Positions 21,471-31,869 of a stretch of DNA of 64,000 nucleotides are shown here, piece by piece; position 1 is the stretch's first letter; every line of letters begins with the position of its first letter. Made by a program: the position numbers and the translations under genes. The notes beneath the pieces are model-generated. The model made no database searches. It was not told the DNA's origin and saw only the letters and a program-made list of their open reading frames with translations. This DNA comes from Linnemannia elongata (lineage: Eukaryota > Mortierellomycota > Mortierellomycetes > Mortierellales > Mortierellaceae): assembly GCA_036320915.1 (NCBI GenBank), contig JAXBDG010000017.1:434001-498000 (forward strand), written 5' to 3'.

Positions 21471-22757
21471 TTCGCGTGCCTCAGACAGCGCCTGGGATCC
21501 GTCGGATCCGAACGTATTATCTCCCAAGTCAAACCAGGTCAAAGTCGAGTTCGTCTTCAGTGCCTCGGAGAGCGCCTGAGCCCCGATGTCTCCGATCGAG
21601 TTGTCCCTCAAGTCCAAAGTGGTCAAACTCGAGTTTGTCTTCAGTGCCTCGGACAGCGCCTGAGTTCCATTGTCTCCGATTGAGTTGGCCCCCAAGTCCA
21701 AAGTGGTCAGAGTCGAGTTGGTCATGAGTGTCTCAGAAAGCGCCTGAGCTCCGTCGGGTCCGATCGAGTTCCACCGTAGGTCCAAAATGTTTAGGGTCGA
21801 GTTGGTCTTGAGTGCCTCGAACAGTGCCAGAGCCCCGTCGGGTCCGATCTCGTTGTTGTCCAAGTATAAAGTGGTCAAAGTCAAATTGGTCTTAAGTGCC
21901 TCGGACAGCGCCTGAGTCCCGTCGTCTCCGATTGAGTTCTTGGACAAGGCCAAAGTGTTCAGAGTCGAGTTGTTCTTGAGTGCCTCAGACAGCGCTTGAG
22001 CTCCGGTGGGTCCGATTTTGTTGTCGTCCAAGTTCAGAGTGGTCAAAGTCGAGTTGGTCTTGAGTGCCTCAGACAGCGCCGGAGTTCCATTGTCTCCGAT
22101 TGAGTTGGCCCCCAAGACCAAAGTGGTCAGAGTCGAGTTGGTCTTGAGTGATTCGGTCAGCGCCTGAGCTCCGTCGGGTCCGATAGAGTTGCCCCCCAAG
22201 TTCAAAGTGATCAGAGTCGAGTTGGTCTTGAGTGCTTCAGACAGCGCCTGAGCTCCGTTGTTTCCGATAGAGTTGTTCTGTAACTTCAAAGTGGTCAGAG
22301 TCGAGTTGGTCTTGAGTGCTTCAGACAGCGCTTGAGCCCCGTCGGGTCTGATCGAGTTCCACCGTAGGTCCAAAATGGTCAGAGTCGAGTTGGTCTTGAG
22401 CGCCTTAGTCAGTGCCTGAGCCCCGTCGTTTCCGATCGATGTCCCCCACAAGTTCAAAGTGTTTAGAGCCGAGTTGGCCATAACCCTAGAAACTACATTG
22501 ACTTTTGAAGATGTAGACGATGGTTTTCCATAGACAGACTGCTGAATCATCAGGTGTCGTATAAGGTGCTGGTTTCTCTCTAATGATTCCATACTGGGGC
22601 CATGCTCCGACAATTCGACAGAGTTGTAGAGTGGTGGTGTAAAGGAGTCGTTCCAATCCTGACATACACGCGCACAGGAGGCGAGTTCTTTGAGACCAAG
22701 GTTGCTGGCAATTCTTGAGCGAATCTCATGTAAATCGAGGGGATGTGTCGGGGACAT
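21420..22757 (-). CDS. F-box/LRR protein with 12 repeats (L2)
   Basis: 445 residues from MSPTHPLDL (a second Met lies one codon upstream). F-box-like domain at about 4-45 (RSRIASNLGLKELASCARVC), linker with SSTSSKVNVVSRVMANSA, then twelve 28-residue LRRs. It ends with DNTFGSDGSQALSEARETN and the tail MNACRIEVTPYDIF, shared only with L6. The frame stays open upstream into a hydrophobic-looking stretch, but it has no ATG there, so it is taken as leader. The product is expected to be cytosolic or nuclear, with the F-box docking to Skp1 and the LRR horseshoe binding a target. Confidence 0.85.
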   Translation of the reverse strand: MSPTHPLDLHEIRSRIASNLGLKELASCARVCQDWNDSFTPPLYNSVELSEHGPSMESLERNQHLIRHLMIQQSVYGKPSSTSSKVNVVSRVMANSALNTLNLWGTSIGNDGAQALTKALKTNSTLTILDLRWNSIRPDGAQALSEALKTNSTLTTLKLQNNSIGNNGAQALSEALKTNSTLITLNLGGNSIGPDGAQALTESLKTNSTLTTLVLGANSIGDNGTPALSEALKTNSTLTTLNLDDNKIGPTGAQALSEALKNNSTLNTLALSKNSIGDDGTQALSEALKTNLTLTTLYLDNNEIGPDGALALFEALKTNSTLNILDLRWNSIGPDGAQALSETLMTNSTLTTLDLGANSIGDNGTQALSEALKTNSSLTTLDLRDNSIGDIGAQALSEALKTNSTLTWFDLGDNTFGSDGSQALSEARETNMNACRIEVTPYDIF

Positions 22758-23025
22758 CATTAAGGAATAGCGTAACAAGTGTGATGAGGATGAAGGCGAG
22801 AACAGTAGTGATGAAGTAGCAGGAAGGTGCGATGGAAGGAGGAAGAGGTAAGGGAGAAGGAATGAAATGAAAAGGATTACGATGATATTCTGCGAGGTTT
22901 CCTTCCACCTGTGGGCGTTCAAAATTGTTCCAAGGTCACTGCGCAAGTCTGGCAGGTAGATTAAAAGTGTTCTTTTGAGAGTCTGAGATGAAACCTGTCA
23001 AATAAAAAGCGAGAACTCAGGGACA
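22758..23025. promoter_or_regulatory. 5' flank of L2
   Basis: Leader and promoter region closely matching 26,844-27,112 upstream of L3 (for example AACCTGTCAAATAAA and GAACTCAGGGACA). The match stops exactly at the Helitron start. Confidence 0.55.
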
Positions 23026-24251
23026 TCTCTCTATTAAAAACTAGGTGCTAAGGTAAAAAAGGAAAAGCCCCATTTCCAACCGACACAAGGTGTCAGGTGT
23101 TCAGCCACGCAGATCGCGACAGCAATCTTAGAGCCCCTTCCTCATTTTCAGGCTATCCATCCAGGTTTCGTTTTGGGCTGGGGCGAAACGGGGTCTTTAA
23201 TGCTTCGCCGTCTCCCTCTCCCTCCGCGAGCGGACGCCGTGGGCACTAAGCTAGTAATTTTCGAAAAGAAAGAGCGAAGGGTATCAATGCAAGAAAAATA
23301 CAAAAAAAAGGAAAGGGGATCAATATTAGATAAACAAAGAGGCGTTTCCTTATTTTCTCTCTCTTTCTCTCTTCGCTCTCTTCTCCCTCCCTTTTTTTTT
23401 TTTTTTTTTTTTTTTTGGGCCGTGTATACTTCGTTAAAGTAATCCCATGTTGCTCGCATTTTTGTCTTTTCTTTCCTATTTTTTCTTTCTTCATCAAGCT
23501 CCAACCCTCAAATTAATCATTTACCTGCCTCTGCTACACTTATTTTAATCATACCTACCTAAGCTGTCACCAACATGCTCTCCCACTCGCCGTCTCCCTC
23601 TTATATTCACCTACACTGCCACCGTTGCAACTGACAAAAGATTTGTTGGATGAATCTCAACGGGAATGAAAAGGCAAATTTGTGGCCGAGATACAAACAC
23701 ACATGTGCTGCACTCATCCTTTCCACACAAGAAGCAGGGGGCGTAGAGTGATGACATATCGACGATTGCGAGAAGCAGGCATGAAAAGGTAAACGGTATG
23801 AATATGAACAAAGGGAGATGAAAAAAGGTGGCAGTGAAGGTAGCAGAGAAAGAATACCCATGTGGCATAGGAACTCAGCTTTCCATGTTGACACCCAGAG
23901 AACCCGCCAATAAAGGTATTGTGGGAACTTCTGCTCAGTTGACATGTCGACCAAGTGAAGACCCAGAACCCAAACGACAGCTACACCTGTCATGCGTATG
24001 TGTACAGGACTGTAGCACCAGGGAGGACGAGTGAAGATTGAAGGGTGAAGAGTCCAATTTTTTACACCGGAGAGGCGGTGACTTGGCGTGCTTCAAGGCA
24101 TAATAAAAAAAACGGAATTGTGGGGCTGTAGAGTCTTTGAAAGTAATGGGATGGGGAAAATGGTGATTGGACGCGGCGAAGCCGTGGTCGATCGCCATGC
24201 AAAAAAAAAGAAAAAATGAAACCGCGAGCGAAGCCGCGGGCACCATTCTAG
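23026..24251 (+). mobile_element. Non-autonomous Helitron-like element with two 3' termini
   Basis: 1226 bp inserted between the A and T of a site that is still empty next to L3 (27,112/27,113): GGGACA at 23,020-23,025, then TCTCTCTATT at the element start, and CTAG at 24,248-24,251 followed by TAAGGGAT. It begins with TC, ends with CTAG, inserts in AT, makes no target duplication, and has a hairpin (CCGCG and CGCGG arms, at 24,222-24,239) 8 nt before CTAG. These are the hallmarks of Helitrons. A second, similar terminus (CCGCG and CGTGG arms, 8 nt, CTAG at 23,251-23,254) lies inside. No Rep/helicase gene is present. The stretch 23,255-24,247 may be captured DNA; its frames match nothing recognised. 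Confidence 0.8.
23251..23254 (+). other. Internal Helitron-type 3' terminus
   Basis: CTAG followed by T, preceded at 8 nt by an imperfect hairpin with a G:T pair. It shares CCGCGAGCG and GGGCAC with the outer terminus at 24,251. Confidence 0.6.
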
Positions 24252-24455
24252 TAAGGGATATATTACAAAAGGTACTTGGTCGACAGTCCTCTCTTGCTCT
24301 CTCATCGATGCTGTCATTTGGACACACACACCCTCTGTTTCTCTTGACTTTCCGTTCACTCAGCAGAAAAACGCTCGTGCTGAATTTGATCGACATACAG
24401 AGCAAGATAGCAACAGGAAGGGCAGTGTGAAGGAGGGGCAACCTCCAACTCCTTC

Positions 24456-24498
<43 letters not shown>

Positions 24499-24516
24499 TG
24501 CGGATTATTACTAGAC
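24252..24516. other. Spacer with scar of a lost SSP gene
   Basis: Sequence on the left (ACTTGGTCGACAGTCC ... TTCACTCAGCAG) matches the region downstream of SSP genes in other units. From about 24,367 (CGCTCGTGCTGAATT) it matches the region upstream of SSP genes. The roughly 1.5-2 kb between these marks, which elsewhere carries the SSP gene, is missing. An A run of about 34 lies at 24,463-24,496. Confidence 0.65.
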
Positions 24517-25598
24517 GGTTGAGAACCTGTTGCTCTTGAAAGTCAGAAGCAGCCCATCCTATGGGTTTATTTGGGGCAGGTGTGTGCGTGAGAGAGAGAG
24601 AGCGAAGAAAGACAAAGACAGAGAATAATTGCGAAATGGTGCGAAGAATCAGGGGAAAATAATGGTTCATTCTTTGGTCGCGCAAATAAGAAGGATATGC
24701 CGGACTAGGCACTTGTTGATCAGGAGCAACATACGTTCAAAAAACGTTGAGGGGGAGGGAGGCGCAACTGGGTCAGCAAGCGTGCCATCGCCTCATCTGC
24801 CTTTTCTTTCTTATGATCAGGTGGATTACATGATCGCGCTGTCATTGTGCTGCAGATCTCGATCAATTGAATGTGTCCCCAAGGTCAAAAGTTATAAAAT
24901 GACGATTTCCCAAGTTACATGTCAACAAAAGCTTTTTAGGTTGCTAACCCCCCTTCGCCCCCTGTTACTTCACCTCTCTATTCTCAAAGATTGACGCAAT
25001 TGACCCTATTTATCCCTCCTTCGTCCTAATTCTATCCCTAACCCCTCCTCCCTCTCTACACATCTTGTTTCTATCGCAAACAAAGGATGAAGAAAAACAA
25101 CACTCATCCACTTCTGAGCAGATCGTCCACCAACTTTTCATGTTGAGAAAAGAAAAATAAATATATGTTGTTGTAAAGAAAGGTCTTCATTTCCTACCAC
25201 CGAGACCCTCACATCGTCGAGTTCAGCATTGAGAAGGAAATTTCTTGCTCACGAAAGAATAATCATAGATCGTCACTGTGGACAAGGTGTCGTTACAGGA
25301 AAACCCCTTATTTCAGCAATACAGGACGACCACTGTGTATTCTTTCGAGACTTTTCTGAACCATAGTCATATTGAGTTGGCATTTACTGGTAAATAAATA
25401 AGAAAGAGAGTCATTGGCAGACGAGGAGTTGCCTTGTACAGATCAGGGAAAACAATATAAAAAGAGTACCAAGAAGACCTTAATGTGATATCTTAGAGTA
25501 GTATAAGGAGAGGTCCAGGGATGGGCTGTTTTTACTGAGGTGACTATAAAATATATATACTCCCACTGTTTTCATCACAACTGATAGGGTAAAGATGG
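24517..25598 (-). repeat. Conserved 3' flank of L3
   Basis: Near-identical to 17,490-18,571 downstream of L1 with scattered substitutions, pointing to a recent duplication or gene conversion. Confidence 0.8.
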
Positions 25599-26843
25599 TC
25601 ACCGAAATAGGACACCTGTAATGGTCACCGTCGAGTTGATTTTGAGTGCTTCGGAGAGCGCCTGAGTTCCATCGGATCCGATCGCGCTACCCCTCAAGTG
25701 CAAATTTGTCAGAGTCGAATTGGTCTTGAGTGCCACAGACAGCGCCTGAGCTCCGTTGTCTCCGATCGAGTTGAGGCGCAAGTTCAGAGTGGTGATAGTC
25801 GAGTTGGACTTGAGCGCCTCAGACAGTGCCTGAGCTCCGTCGGGTCCGATCGAGTTGTACTTCAAGTTCAAAGTGGTCAAACTCGAGTTGGTCTTGAGCG
25901 CCTCGGACAATGCCTGAGCTCCATTGTTTCCGATCGAGTTGGCCCCTAAGCCCAAAGTGGTCAGAGTCGAGTTAGTCTTGAGTGCCTTGGTCAGCGCGTG
26001 AGCTCCGGTGGGTCCGATCGAGTTACCCCCCAAGTTCAAAGTGATGAGAGTCGAGTTGGTCTTGAGTGCTTCAGACAGTGCCTGAGCTCCGTTATCTCCG
26101 ATTGAGGTGCTATCCAAATCCAAAGTGGTCAGGGTCGAGTTGGTCTTGAGTGCCTCAGCCAGCGCCTGAGCTCCGGTTTCTCCGATCGAGTTGATGGGCA
26201 AGGTCAGAGTGGTTAGAGTCGCGTTGATCTTAAGAGCCTCAGAGAGCGCTTGAGCTCCGCTAGGGTAGATGTTGTTGTCGTCTAGATTCAAAGTGGTCAG
26301 AGCTGAGTTGATCTTCAGTGCTTCAGATAGCGCTTGAGCTCCGTCGGGTCCGATCGTGTTCCACCGTAGGTCCAAAATGGTCAGGGTCGAGTTAGTCTTG
26401 AGTGCCTCAGACAGCGCTTGAGCTCCATTGGTTCTGATCGAATTGTCCCACATATTCAACGCAGTCAGAGTCGAGTTAGTCTTCAGTGCCTCAGATAGCG
26501 CCTGAGTTCCGTTGTCCCCGATTACGTTGTAGTCCAAGTTTAGAGTGGTCAGAGCCGAGTTGGCCATGACCCTAGAAACTACATTGACTTTTGAAGATGT
26601 CGACGATGGATTTCCATAGGCAGACTCATTAATCATCAGGTGTCGTATAAGGTGCTTGTTTCTCTCTAATGATTCCATGCTGGGGCCATGCTCCGACAAT
26701 TCGACAGAGTTATAGAGTGGTGGTGTAAAGGAGTCGTTCCAATCCTGGCATACACGCGCACAGGAGGCGAGTTCTTTGAGACCAAGGTTGCTGGCAATTC
26801 TTGAGCGAATCTCAGGTAAATCGAGGGGATGTTTCGGGGACAT
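25599..26843 (-). CDS. F-box/LRR protein with 11 repeats (L3)
   Basis: 414 residues from MSPKHPLDLPEIRSRI. F-box-like domain (GLKELASCARVCQDWNDSF), linker, then eleven 28-residue LRRs ending STVTITGVLFR, the ancestral tail of the family here. Repeats 1-6 are almost the same as those of L1. Positions just after the LxL strand motif differ between repeats (DY, WD, RW, DD, PI, ST, GG), while the helix part GAQALSEALKTN is nearly constant. The 5' flank resembles that of L2. Same inferred role as the other copies. Confidence 0.85.
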   Translation of the reverse strand: MSPKHPLDLPEIRSRIASNLGLKELASCARVCQDWNDSFTPPLYNSVELSEHGPSMESLERNKHLIRHLMINESAYGNPSSTSSKVNVVSRVMANSALTTLNLDYNVIGDNGTQALSEALKTNSTLTALNMWDNSIRTNGAQALSEALKTNSTLTILDLRWNTIGPDGAQALSEALKINSALTTLNLDDNNIYPSGAQALSEALKINATLTTLTLPINSIGETGAQALAEALKTNSTLTTLDLDSTSIGDNGAQALSEALKTNSTLITLNLGGNSIGPTGAHALTKALKTNSTLTTLGLGANSIGNNGAQALSEALKTNSSLTTLNLKYNSIGPDGAQALSEALKSNSTITTLNLRLNSIGDNGAQALSVALKTNSTLTNLHLRGSAIGSDGTQALSEALKINSTVTITGVLFR

Positions 26844-27603
26844 CTTTAAAGAATAGCGTAAAAAGTGTGATGAGAATGATGGCGAGAACATTAGTGATGA
26901 AGTAGCAGGAAGGTGCGAAGGAAGAAGGAAGAGGTAAGGGAGAAGGAATGAAATGAAAAGGATTACAATGATATTCTGCGAGGTTTCCTTCCACCTGGGG
27001 GCGTTCAAAATTGTTACAAGGTTACTGCGGCAAGTCTGGCAGGTTGATTAAAAGCGGTCTTTTGATAGATTGAGAAGAAACCTGTCAAATAAAGAGGGGG
27101 AACTCAGGGACATAAGGGATTTATAACAAAAGTACTTGGTCGACAATCCTCTCTTGCTCTCTCATCGATGCTGTCATTTGAACATGCATACGCACCCTAT
27201 GTTTCTCTCGACTGTCCGTTTACACAATAGACAAACACACCTTACATGTATTAGAACCAACGTTCTCCAATTTCGCTTCCCTCGGACACCAGGAAGGGGA
27301 CTCGGGTCGAAACTCCTTTTCATCTTCTATCCCATAGTAACAAGCAAGGTTTTGCCTTTCCCTCTTGATCCTTTGTGACCTTTTTTAACCTGGTGATCCA
27401 CCTCCGCATTCCAACCGATAATTCTCATATTTGCGCCTCCAAAGAAAAGTGGGGCGCGATGGGTCAAACTATACTTTGAATAAGATCCTCGATGACAATG
27501 ACGAAAGACAATGCATAGGGGGCTTTGACAAAATGAAATTGGCACCATTATTAAAGTAAGATTTTTACTATTGTACAGTGGGTGTATGGCATAGAAGAAA
27601 GAT
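26844..27603. other. L3 leader and class I spacer, with Helitron empty site
   Basis: Contains the uninserted counterpart of the Helitron site (GGGACA at 27,107-27,112 joined to TAAGGGAT) and sequence shared with the downstream flanks of the other SSP genes. Confidence 0.6.
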
Positions 27604-28056
27604 CTACAGAAAGGCACCAGCAACAGCCAGGGCAACAGCACCAGCAGCAGCAACCTTAGTACTTAACGATTCACAGAACCGGTCACCGGCGGCGGCGGCA
27701 CTGGTGGAAGACACGTTGTCGCAGATACCGGGTTGAGCGGTAACAGTATCAATTATCCTAACAAGGAGATCTTTCATCTCGGCTGGGCACTTTTCAGGCC
27801 CTACACAGGAATCTGTCTAGGTTTTGTGGGATTTCAATCCACAATAGCAAGCCTTCTGCTTATCGATAGAAGAGGAGGCGGAATCGGCGAAGGCTTCGGA
27901 CTTCTTGAGGCCTTTGCAGGTGGGGACGGCGGCTATTGCGGCACCGTCCATGCAGGTGCTGCAGGCGAGCATGTTGGGGGCGCTGGGCACAGACTGGGCA
28001 GAGATGGCGGAGAGGATGACCATAGCAGAAGCGACGAAGATGGTGGAGAAATGCAT
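27604..28056 (-). pseudogene. SSP-B, broken by one nonsense codon
   Basis: A frame of 151 codons from MHFSTIF to a stop at 27,604-27,606, but with TAG at 27,817-27,819 in place of the Trp codon found in the other copies (KSW or KTW). Downstream the reading stays in the same frame with all expected Cys and the Ala/Val tail, so this is the only visible lesion. Without readthrough the product would be an 80-residue fragment that has the signal peptide and CYC but not the GPI-like tail. It is probably a recent pseudogene. Confidence 0.8.
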
Positions 28057-28179
28057 TTTTGGATATTTTGTGTTTATTGTGGAGGGAGGAGGGAGTGGTT
28101 GTGTTTAGTAGCGGGGTGAGAGGAGAGAATGATGTGAACAAATATTCAATGGATGATCCCCAGTATTTACGTTTATTAT

Positions 28180-28213
<34 letters not shown>

Positions 28214-28559
28214 CGTTGTCATTCACACACAATACACATATTCTCAGGTGACGCCCAGTATCCATGCCATCTTCACCTACTCTTGTTAGAAGTTCGAACT
28301 CAGATATAAAAAAAACCTCTCATAGAAAGTTTTCTGTCTAACTCTCGCTACCAGTCGAGACTCTTTTTCTTTTCTCTTCAACTCGTAAAGTAAGGTTTCG
28401 ACGTCTTCCTCCTTGTGTAAGTTTTTTGTACGCTTGGCGCTCTCTTTTTACCGCTTTGTACCCGGCGCCATTACGAGCGGTTAAGGCATCGATCGCGCTT
28501 TGCGAGTAAGGTAGCTGCCCAAGACGGTGTAAAAACCTTCTTTCCAGTGATAGGACTAT
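28057..28559. other. SSP-B upstream region
   Basis: Holds a T run (about 28,183-28,213) and sequence matching the upstream regions of the other SSPs. No other gene was seen. Confidence 0.5.
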
Positions 28560-29626
28560 TCCTTAACGGTTGAAAGCCTGCTGCTCATAAAAGCCGCCAG
28601 CAGCCCATCTGATGGGCTTAATAGTGGCAAGTGTGTGTGAAGGAGGGAGTAAAGAAAGAGAGGGAGAGACAGAGAATCGTAGAATCAGAGAAAAATGATG
28701 GTTCATTCTTTGGCCGCGCACATAAGAAGAATATGTCGGACTAGGCACTAGTTGATTAAGAGCAACATGTGTTCAAAAAAAAAGTGAGGTGAGGGTGGGG
28801 GGCAACTGAGTCAGCAAGGGTGCCATCGCCTCATCTACTTTTTCATTCTTAATATCGGGCGGGTTACATGGTCGCGCTGTCATTGTGCCGCAGATCTCGA
28901 TCAATTGAATATGTGTCCCCAAGGTCAAAAGTCATAAAATGACGATCTGCCAAGTTACATGGCAAAAAGAGCTGTTTTAGATTGCTATCCTCCCTCACCC
29001 CTGTTACTTCAACTCTCTACTCTCAAAGATTGCAGTAATTGACCTTGTCCCTTCACCCTATTCCTATTCCTCGCTCCCCCTCTACGCGTCTTGTTTCTAT
29101 CGCGATAAGGTATGAAGAAAACCAGCTCTCATCAACAGCTGAGCGGATCATCCACTGACTTTTCATCTTGAGAAAGAAGAGTAAGTGTATGTTGTTGTGA
29201 AGAAAAGTCTTCTTTTCCTACCACCGAGGACTATACACCGTTGAGTTAAGCATTGAGAAGGAAATTTTCTTGAGCAAGAAAGAAAATCGTTTTAGATCGT
29301 CAATGTGGACAATGTGTCTTGACAGGAAATCCCTTCTTTCAGTAACACAAAACGATCAGTTTTTATTCTGTGGACACTTCGCTGAACCAGAGTCATGTTG
29401 ATTTGGCCTTTACGGTGAATAATGAAAGAGGGTCATTGGCAGACGAGAAGATACCTTGTAAAAAAAAAAAAAGTGAAAACAATAATAAATATAAACCACG
29501 AAGGCCATACCGTGGTATCTTAGAGTAGGACAAGATAAGTTCCAGAAGGTGGAGGATTGTAACTGAGATGGTTATAAAATATATATAATCTCACTATCTT
29601 CATCACTCTTGATAGGGTATGGATAA
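28560..29626 (-). repeat. Conserved 3' flank of L4
   Basis: A diverged member of the family of LRR 3' flanks, recognised by GTTGATTAAGAGCAACATG, CAGATCTCGATCAATTGAAT and TATAAAATATATATAATC near the gene stop. Confidence 0.7.
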
Positions 29627-31294
29627 TCACCGAAATAGGACGCCTGTAATGGTCACAGTCGAGTTGATTTTGAGCGCCTCAGACAGCGCGTGAGCTCCGG
29701 TGTGGCTGATTTTGTTGCCGTCCAAGTTTAAAGCGGTCAGAGTCGAGTTAACCTTCAGTGCCTCGGACAACGCCTGAGCTCCGTTGTCTGCAATCGAGTT
29801 GAGGCGCAAGTTCAAAGTGGTCAAAGTCGAGTTGGTCTTGAGTGCCTCAGACAATGCCTGAGCTCCGCTGGGTCCGATTGAGTTGTTTCGTAAGTTCAAA
29901 GTGGCCAGAGTTGAGTTGATCTTGAGCGCTACAGACAGCGCCTGTGCTCCGTTGGGTCCGATCGAGTTGTTTCGTAAGTTCAAAGTGGTCAAAGTCGAGT
30001 TGATCTTGAGCTTCTCAGACAGTGCCTGGGCTCCGTTGTCTCCGATTGAGTTGTTCTCTAAGTTTAAGGTGGTCAGAGTTGAGTTGGTCTTGAGCGTCTC
30101 GGACAGCGCTTGAGCTCCGTCGGGTCCGATCGAGTTCCACCGTAAGTCCAAAGTGGTCAGAGTCGAGTTTGTCTTGAGTGCCTCGAACAGTGCCTGAGCT
30201 CCGTTGTCTCCGATCGAATTGTGGCGCAAATACAAAACGGCCAGGGTTGAGTTGGTCTTGAGCGCCTCGGACAGCGCCTGAGCTCCATTGGATTCGATCG
30301 AGTTGGCCCCCAAGTCCAAAGTGGTCAGAGTCGAGTTGGTCTTGAGTGATTCGGTTAGCGCCTTAGCTCCGGTGGGTCCGACAGAGTTGCCCCCCAAGTT
30401 CAAATTGATCAGAGTCGAGTTGGTCTTGAGTGCTTCAGACAGTGCCTGAGCTCCGTTTTCCCCGATCGAGGTGCTATACAAATCCAAAGTGGTCAGAGTC
30501 GAGTTGGTCTTGAGTGCCTCAGACAGCGCCTGAGCTCCGTTGAATCCGATTTCGTTGTCGTCCAAGTTCAGAGTGGTGAGAGTCAAGTTGGTCTTGAGTG
30601 CCTCGGACAGCGCCTGAGCTCCATTGGATCCGATCGAGTTGATGGGCAAGTTCAAAGTGGTCAGAGTCGAGTTGGTCTTCAGCGCCTCGGAGAGCGCCTG
30701 AGCTCCGCTGGGGTTGATGTTGTTGTCGTCCAGATTCAAAGTAGTCAAAGTCGCGTTGATGTTCAATGCTTCAGATAGCGCTTGAGCTCCGTCGGGTCCG
30801 ATCGAGTTCCACCGCAGGTCCAAAATGGTCAGGGTCGAGTTGTTCTTGAGTGCCTTAGACAGAGCCTGAGTTCCGTTGGGGCCGATTTTGTTGCGCTCCA
30901 AGTTCAAAGTGGTCAAAGTCGAGTTGATCTTCAGTGCCTCAGACAGCGCTTGAGCTCCATTATCTCCGATCGCGTTGTAGTCCAAGTTCAAAGTGGTCAG
31001 AGCCGAGTTGGCCAAGACCCTAGAAATTACAATGTCATGTGCTGATGTCGACGAAAGGTTTCTATAGGCAGACTTCTGAATCACCAGGTGTCGTATAAGG
31101 TGCTTGTTTGTCTCGAATGATTCCATGCTGGGGCCATACTCCGACAATTCGACAGAGTTGTAGAGTGGTGGTGTAAAGGAGCCGTTCCAATCCTGGCAAA
31201 CACGCGCACAGGAAGCGAGTTCTTTGAGACCAAGATTGCTGGCAATTCTTGAACGAATCTCAGGTAAATCGAGGGGATGTGTCCGGGAAATCAT
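29627..31294 (-). CDS. F-box/LRR protein with 16 repeats (L4)
   Basis: 555 residues from MISRTHPLDL, the longest of the family in this window. F-box-like domain (RSRIASNLGLKELASCARVC), linker with SAHDIVISRVLANSA, sixteen 28-residue LRRs and the tail STVTITGVLFR. All repeats fit NGAQALSEALKTN with few exceptions. Sixteen units would form a strongly curved horseshoe like ribonuclease inhibitor. The 84-bp units are similar enough in DNA to allow unequal exchange, which explains the range of repeat number among paralogues. Confidence 0.87.
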   Translation of the reverse strand: MISRTHPLDLPEIRSRIASNLGLKELASCARVCQDWNGSFTPPLYNSVELSEYGPSMESFETNKHLIRHLVIQKSAYRNLSSTSAHDIVISRVLANSALTTLNLDYNAIGDNGAQALSEALKINSTLTTLNLERNKIGPNGTQALSKALKNNSTLTILDLRWNSIGPDGAQALSEALNINATLTTLNLDDNNINPSGAQALSEALKTNSTLTTLNLPINSIGSNGAQALSEALKTNLTLTTLNLDDNEIGFNGAQALSEALKTNSTLTTLDLYSTSIGENGAQALSEALKTNSTLINLNLGGNSVGPTGAKALTESLKTNSTLTTLDLGANSIESNGAQALSEALKTNSTLAVLYLRHNSIGDNGAQALFEALKTNSTLTTLDLRWNSIGPDGAQALSETLKTNSTLTTLNLENNSIGDNGAQALSEKLKINSTLTTLNLRNNSIGPNGAQALSVALKINSTLATLNLRNNSIGPSGAQALSEALKTNSTLTTLNLRLNSIADNGAQALSEALKVNSTLTALNLDGNKISHTGAHALSEALKINSTVTITGVLFR

Positions 31295-31869
31295 TAAGGA
31301 ATTGCGTAACAAGCGTGATGGGGATGATGATGAGGGTAGTAGTGATGAGGTTGTAGGAATGTGCTATAACGATTTAAGAATTAGGAAAAAGGGAGAGGTA
31401 AGGAAGAAGAAGCATAACGAAATGGATGACAATGCTGTTCAGGGAGGTTGATTTTCGACTCAGGGCGCTACAGCCGTCTCCCTCCCCCTTGTAGTATACT
31501 CGTGTGCTATAAATTATAAGGATACTTGTAGATAAGCCACATTTTAGGCTCCCCTCAATAATAGTGTAAGAAAATCGAAATCGTGTGGTGATGAGCTAGT
31601 CATTCCTCCTCCCCAGTACCTTCACCTGTGCCTTTGCAGAACGAAGAAGGGACGGCAAGATGCTTTGCACAGAAGTATGTTGTCAAGCATGACTCAGCCC
31701 GCACTCAATACATTTTTCAGGCGACATACGACTTGTGTCCGCAGCTGAATTAAAAGTGGAATATGACGATTCATTACGGATTGAATTGCTTAAGGCACAA
31801 ACAGCGACAGTCGATATATTCTAGGAGAATACGACGGTATATAATAAACGTTCTGTAGGGGTGATATTC
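31295..31869. repeat. Class II spacer between L4 and L5
   Basis: Matches 19,397-20,240 apart from the 277-bp block missing here. The best-conserved part, 31,605-31,755, can be read on the plus strand as VPSPVPLQNEEGTARCF and onward to TAA, in the same frame in both copies. No SSP gene is present. Confidence 0.65.

Noticed and set aside
22758..22946. Hydrophobic N-terminal extension upstream of the F-box in L2, also in L3 and L6 (ILFISFLLPYLFLLPSHLP)
   Set aside because: The frame is open but has no ATG before the hydrophobic part in any of the three copies (TTG, TTG and GTG at its beginning). It is the translation of a pyrimidine-rich leader.
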